DNA from: Acidobacteriota bacterium
GTDB taxonomy: Bacteria > Acidobacteriota > Terriglobia > Terriglobales > Acidobacteriaceae
Length of the DNA stretch: 57,215 nt
Assembly: GCA_013289875.1 (NCBI GenBank)
Contig: JABCZC010000032.1
Location: 1-57,215, forward strand
Reading direction: 5' to 3'
Shown here: positions 53,725 through 57,215 of the stretch, in pieces
How positions within the stretch are numbered: position 1 is the first letter of the stretch
Layout: each line of letters begins with the position of its first letter
The notes under the pieces: model-generated
The model's input: only the letters and a program-made list of their open reading frames with translations
What the model was told of the DNA's origin: nothing
The model's database searches: none
Translations under genes and position numbers: made by a program

Positions 53725-55512
53725 ATGTCGACCACACTCTTGTCGCCGTCCGAGCGGGTGGATCCGCCCGCCACCGGCCAACCGGCGCCTCAGCATCAAG
53801 AGGTAAAGGCCTGGCTCCATCGCATGGGAGCGGACAGGCTGGGCCATGCCCATACGAAGTCGCTTTGTCAGCATTTGCTTAATACCCGCCGGATACTCGC
53901 GCGATGGTCGCAGCCAGTCTGGACCCAGAATGCCGGAGCGCTCCACAGTATTTATGCCACCGACGTCTATAAAACTCAGCTGATCCCTTTGAGCGAGCGA
54001 GCCTCGGTCAGATCCTTTGTCGGCCACCAAGCCGAGCGCACCGCCTTTTTGTTCTGCACACTCCCTCGTCAGGGGCTGTTCGCCGCGTTGGATCGGAGAG
54101 TAACAACCTCGAATCGTGAAGGCGCGCTCGAGCTGCGCTCGAATGGCGGCAATGTCAACGAAAAGCTGAATCAGCAGGAAATAGATTCCTTGCTCCTGAT
54201 CCACATGGCCAACGAGGCGGAACAGGCACAATCCTCCGACGGCGGACCGGGGCTATGGTTCGAACGCCTGTGCTCGATGGCCAGACACCTCTCGGCGGCT
54301 ACGTCTCCTCCACCATTTCTTCTATCCGGTCATCCGAGCCCCTCTCGTGAGCAGGAGCAAAACGCCCGCGCGTCATACATAAGCGGTCTGGAAGCGCTAA
54401 AGGCTGGAAATCGCGGCGAAGCCGCTCAGAAGCTGTCAGAATCGTCAAACCTATGCCCGGTTTGGGCCGAGCCCATCATATGGCGCGCTTACCTGGCGCT
54501 GCAGGAAGGAAACCTCGGGTTGACCCTGAGATTGGCGTCGGAGGCTAAAAGGCAACTCTCGGCGATCGGCGTTGCCTGGGACAAGAGGCTCACCTTTACA
54601 GAGTGGACCTGGCTGGCTTGTGCCCTGGAGAGGCTCGCTGCAGAAAAGCCAGGCCGCGCCTTTTCTGCTCCACTGAATCGGCGATTCAGCTCACTGACTG
54701 AGAGGTTTCACCATCCTCAGCGCACCGCGAGCGCCGAGCCAGGCGCTGTGGCGGAGACATCTTCTCCGCATACTGAAGAGAATATTTCTAGCTCGCCTCT
54801 GTTCGACGCGCGCTTCCAACAGTACATGAGCCTGTTTGCCGACAACGCCGCGAATCCGAGGATGTTTCGCTACCCATCGTTGCGATCGCGCCCGTTTCAT
54901 AATGCCGAGACCTTTCCCATCGTTGTCGATCTGGAGGCCAACTTCGAACAGATCCGCCAGGAGGTCTTGGCACTGGACGAGAATTCCTTCCATCCGGAAA
55001 GCGAAAAGAGCATCAAGCGCTCAGGATCGTGGCAGGTGCTCATGCTTTACGAGCGGGGCCGAAAGAACCAGGCGAACTGCGACCTGTGTCCAACGATCAC
55101 TCGGATCATTGAGCGCAACAACACCGTAAAGACGCTCGCGGGATTGATGTATGTATCGCGAATGAGCCCCCACACCGCCATTCAGGCTCACCATGGCCCG
55201 ACGAACATGAGATTACGCTGTCATCTTGGAATACAGGTTCCCGGCGGAGACTGCGCCATCAAAGTAGGCGAAGAAATACGTCACTGGGAGGAAGGCCGGT
55301 GTCTCGTGTTCGACGACTATTACCAGCATGAAGCATGGAACCATACAGACGAGATGCGGACCGTCGTCATCCTCGATATCTGGCACCCGGAGTTATCACG
55401 ACGGGAGATACAGCTCCTTGAGGGGTTGCACCGATACGTGGCAGCGCAAACACAAAGTCTGAATAACTATTGGGGCGGCAACGAAAAGGCACGACGGCGG
55501 AATTATGACTGA
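53725..55512 (+). CDS. DUF6817 HD-like domain - helical repeats - aspartyl/asparaginyl beta-hydroxylase fusion
   Basis: A 595-residue cytosolic protein with three parts. About 41-200 resembles DUF6817 (an HD-like helical domain), with HLLNTRRILARWSQPVWTQNAGALHSIYAT. About 212-300 is a TPR-like helical region (YISGLEALKAGNRGEAAQKL). About 398-557 is an Asp/Asn beta-hydroxylase domain with His489 and His535 as Fe ligands (AHHGPTN, YQHEAWN), Arg498 and Arg545 for 2-oxoglutarate, and the WHPEL end. All residues matched to human AspH are kept. ATG 53725 follows GGAGG; GTG 53707 is less likely. It overlaps the epimerase gene by 8 bases. It could hydroxylate a protein or a natural-product precursor; the target is unknown. 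Confidence 0.82.
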   Translation: MSTTLLSPSERVDPPATGQPAPQHQEVKAWLHRMGADRLGHAHTKSLCQHLLNTRRILARWSQPVWTQNAGALHSIYATDVYKTQLIPLSERASVRSFVGHQAERTAFLFCTLPRQGLFAALDRRVTTSNREGALELRSNGGNVNEKLNQQEIDSLLLIHMANEAEQAQSSDGGPGLWFERLCSMARHLSAATSPPPFLLSGHPSPSREQEQNARASYISGLEALKAGNRGEAAQKLSESSNLCPVWAEPIIWRAYLALQEGNLGLTLRLASEAKRQLSAIGVAWDKRLTFTEWTWLACALERLAAEKPGRAFSAPLNRRFSSLTERFHHPQRTASAEPGAVAETSSPHTEENISSSPLFDARFQQYMSLFADNAANPRMFRYPSLRSRPFHNAETFPIVVDLEANFEQIRQEVLALDENSFHPESEKSIKRSGSWQVLMLYERGRKNQANCDLCPTITRIIERNNTVKTLAGLMYVSRMSPHTAIQAHHGPTNMRLRCHLGIQVPGGDCAIKVGEEIRHWEEGRCLVFDDYYQHEAWNHTDEMRTVVILDIWHPELSRREIQLLEGLHRYVAAQTQSLNNYWGGNEKARRRNYD

Positions 55513-56521
55513 GAAGACATGGGCCTTCGCACGCGACAAAACAGCAGCCGTTCGGCCTAAAAGCTCGGGAGTGTGCCTTGTGACCGGAGTAGCCGGATTC
55601 ATTGGCTCGCACCTAGCTGGGGCGCTACTCGCGAAAGGGCATTTTGTAATCGGAGTCGACAGCCTGAACGACTATTATTCCCCGCAGTCGAAACAAGAGA
55701 ATCTCTGCGCTCTTCTTGCCTCTAAGGCGTTCATATTTCACAAGAAAGATTTGAATGATATTCCAGCGGGTACCTTTCCCGCTCACATAGACTACGTCTT
55801 CCATCTTGCCGGACAGCCGGGAGTTCGGTCGAGTTGGTCAACGTCATTCGAGACCTACTTGATCAGTAACATCCTCGCGACTCAGAGGCTTCTCGAATTG
55901 ATTGTCAATTGCGATGTCCGACGACTCATCTTCGCCTCCTCCTCATCTATCTATGGCCAGGCATCCGTGCCTGTAACGGAAGGTACGATCCCTCGTCCTC
56001 TTTCCCCGTATGGAGCTACCAAGCTCGCTGCAGAAGGGTTATGTCTTGCTTACAGCTCGGAATATTCACTGCCTCTAACGATTCTGAGATATTTCACAGT
56101 TTACGGTCCCCGCCAGCGTCCGGATATGGCCATCCATAAGTTCCTGAATGCGGCGATGACACAAACCCCGATCCGCATTTTCGGTGATGGCACACAGGGG
56201 CGCCCATTTACGTATGTTGACGATGTAGTCGACGCCTCCGTTTCGGCGATGAGCGAATCATGCCACACCTCGATTTACAACATCAGTGGCGGGCGTCCAA
56301 GTACGCTCAATGACTGCCTGGCCATCATCGAGGAGACGACGAGCCGCCGCATAACCCGTGAGTTTTGTGAGACACAGCGCGGCGATCCCTATGAAACGGA
56401 AGCGGATATTTCAGAGGCGCGAAGATGCCTGGGGTATGAGCCACGGGTTTCTCTCGAATCCGGGATTGCTCGAGAGTGGGAGTGGATGCAGCTGCACCTC
56501 GCCGGAGTTGTTTCGTTGTGA
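55505..56521 (+). CDS. NAD-dependent nucleotide-sugar epimerase (UDP-glucuronate 4-epimerase-like)
   Basis: Extended SDR enzyme of 338 residues. It has the nucleotide site GVAGFIGSH (about 28-36) and VDSLNDYYSPQSKQENL, a form typical of UDP-glucuronate 4-epimerases. HLAGQPGVRSSW, the Ser-rich strand ASSSSIYG, catalytic YGATK (about 172-176) and RYFTVYGPRQRPDMA follow. It interconverts UDP-sugars, and the C4 epimerase assignment (UDP-GlcA/GalA or UDP-Glc/Gal) is inferred from these motifs. The first ~22 residues (EKTWAFARDKTAAVRPKS) are an extra leader. The eight-base overlap with the hydroxylase fusion gene suggests translational coupling. A DXD glycosyltransferase follows after 117 bases. 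Confidence 0.88.
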   Translation: MTEKTWAFARDKTAAVRPKSSGVCLVTGVAGFIGSHLAGALLAKGHFVIGVDSLNDYYSPQSKQENLCALLASKAFIFHKKDLNDIPAGTFPAHIDYVFHLAGQPGVRSSWSTSFETYLISNILATQRLLELIVNCDVRRLIFASSSSIYGQASVPVTEGTIPRPLSPYGATKLAAEGLCLAYSSEYSLPLTILRYFTVYGPRQRPDMAIHKFLNAAMTQTPIRIFGDGTQGRPFTYVDDVVDASVSAMSESCHTSIYNISGGRPSTLNDCLAIIEETTSRRITREFCETQRGDPYETEADISEARRCLGYEPRVSLESGIAREWEWMQLHLAGVVSL

Positions 56522-56638
56522 AAGGTTGGTGAAATAGCGGTCCGAGTTGATGATTTAGCGATTGACAATGCGCGACCCCTCTTCTAGGCTTCTTGCGATC
56601 TTGAAAGTCAGCCATTCCTTCCTTTGGGTACGGTTCCA

Positions 56639-57215
56639 ATGCATGAGTCGAACCGCACTGTCCACGGCCTGTGGATAGGTTCCAACCTCTCAAAGCTGGA
56701 GTTGCTCACTCTCTGCTCTTTTGTCGATCACGGACACGATTTCAACTTATGGACTTACTCTGATATTCATTGCCATTTACCGCAGAGGGCGCGGTTGAGG
56801 GATGCCGCTGAGATTCTTCCGGCAGACTGCGTATTCAGGAGATCGACCATAGACGCAGAATGCGGGGTGGGAAGCGGTAGTTGTGCTGGGTTCTCCGATC
56901 TTTTTCGCTACAAGCTCCTCTATGAGTACGGGGGGTACTGGGTTGACATGGATGTGACATGTCTTAAGCCACTTGATTTTGCTGAGCCTTATTTATTTCG
57001 CAGTCATCGACTGGGCGCAGTGGGGAATGTTATGAAGTGTCCGCCGGGGAGCAGATTAATGGAGATAACTTACGACCGAGCTGCCCGTCACGTGCGCGAA
57101 GATGGCGACTGGCATTTCGGAAACAGGGCATTGAGCGAGACTGTTCGCGAGTTGGGCCTATCCTGCTTTATCCGGAATGATATAAGCAACGCGGATCTTT
57201 GGAACGGGCACGTCA
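56639..57215 (+). CDS. DXD-type glycosyltransferase, truncated by window end
   Basis: Open reading frame of 192 codons running off the window. The product begins MHESNRTVHGLWIGSNLSKL and contains FSDLFRYKLLYEYGGYWVDMDVTCLKP. This is the sugar-binding region with the DXD motif (Asp-Met-Asp, about residues 107-109) of the Gly_transf_sug/capsular alpha-glycosyltransferase family. No signal peptide or membrane segment appears in the visible part. It would use a nucleotide sugar, perhaps the product of the epimerase upstream. A hand count of 56881-57060 gives 88 G/C in 180, clearly lower than the conserved genes to the left, so lateral transfer is possible. The TTG 56624 alternative has no ribosome site. 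Confidence 0.8.
   Translation, partial: MHESNRTVHGLWIGSNLSKLELLTLCSFVDHGHDFNLWTYSDIHCHLPQRARLRDAAEILPADCVFRRSTIDAECGVGSGSCAGFSDLFRYKLLYEYGGYWVDMDVTCLKPLDFAEPYLFRSHRLGAVGNVMKCPPGSRLMEITYDRAARHVREDGDWHFGNRALSETVRELGLSCFIRNDISNADLWNGHV

Noticed and set aside
53403..53882. 159-codon frame ahead of the hydroxylase fusion
   Set aside because: It overlaps the true gene in another frame, has no ribosome site and its product has no domain.

Overview
This is an ordinary-looking chromosomal segment of a G+C-rich Gram-negative bacterium. It has 38 recognisable protein genes and no rRNA, tRNA, CRISPR or prophage that I can see. Four things point to Acidobacteriota, probably class Terriglobia; this is inference from gene content, not a database result. 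They are a von Willebrand factor type A protein of the acidobacterial type, an Omp85/SurA-N/TamB trio, a UbiA-like prenyltransferase of the MqnP type, and the mix of secreted hydrolases.

Layout. 1-9.2 kb: an outer-membrane assembly operon (Omp85 protein, SurA-like chaperone without a parvulin domain, TamB) followed by a secreted BON protein. 9.3-18.1 kb: prenyltransferase, two small stress-type proteins (CsbD, DUF5670), prephenate dehydratase, Lon protease, a DUF488 and a DUF418 gene whose 3' ends overlap by 137 bases, a MoaD-MoaE fusion and a VWA protein. 18.1-22.6 kb: a class A penicillin-binding protein and prolyl-tRNA synthetase on the minus strand. 22.9-38.4 kb: a storage/stress block with two MscS channels, PPK2, a GH13 enzyme, a GH63-type glucosidase, GlgX on the opposite strand, phosphoketolase and a Tat-exported phosphoesterase. 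Two perfect TGTGA-N6-TCACA sites, the consensus of Crp/Fnr-family regulators, lie between genes of this block. They suggest one cAMP- or redox-type regulator controls glycogen/oligosaccharide breakdown and the phosphoketolase shunt.

38.4-42.9 kb: a Fpg/MutM-type DNA glycosylase, a 218-bp MITE with 24-bp perfect terminal inverted repeats and an 8-bp target duplication just upstream of it, and a large secreted M14 peptidase. 42.9-49.3 kb: leuS, an unknown membrane protein and guaA in one minus-strand operon, a small divergent membrane protein, and endonuclease IV. 49.4-53.4 kb: an N-acetylglucosamine salvage pair (NagA and a BadF/NagK-type kinase), a secreted nucleotide pyrophosphatase-like enzyme, and a DUF4337 protein. 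53.7-57.2 kb: an accessory-looking, less G+C-rich stretch. It holds a fusion of a DUF6817 HD-like domain, a helical repeat region and an aspartyl/asparaginyl beta-hydroxylase, then an overlapping nucleotide-sugar epimerase and a DXD glycosyltransferase cut by the window end. It is the best candidate here for an undescribed glycan or natural-product system.

Start sites were moved from the longest open frame where a Shine-Dalgarno sequence or family length argued for it; each case is stated in its entry.
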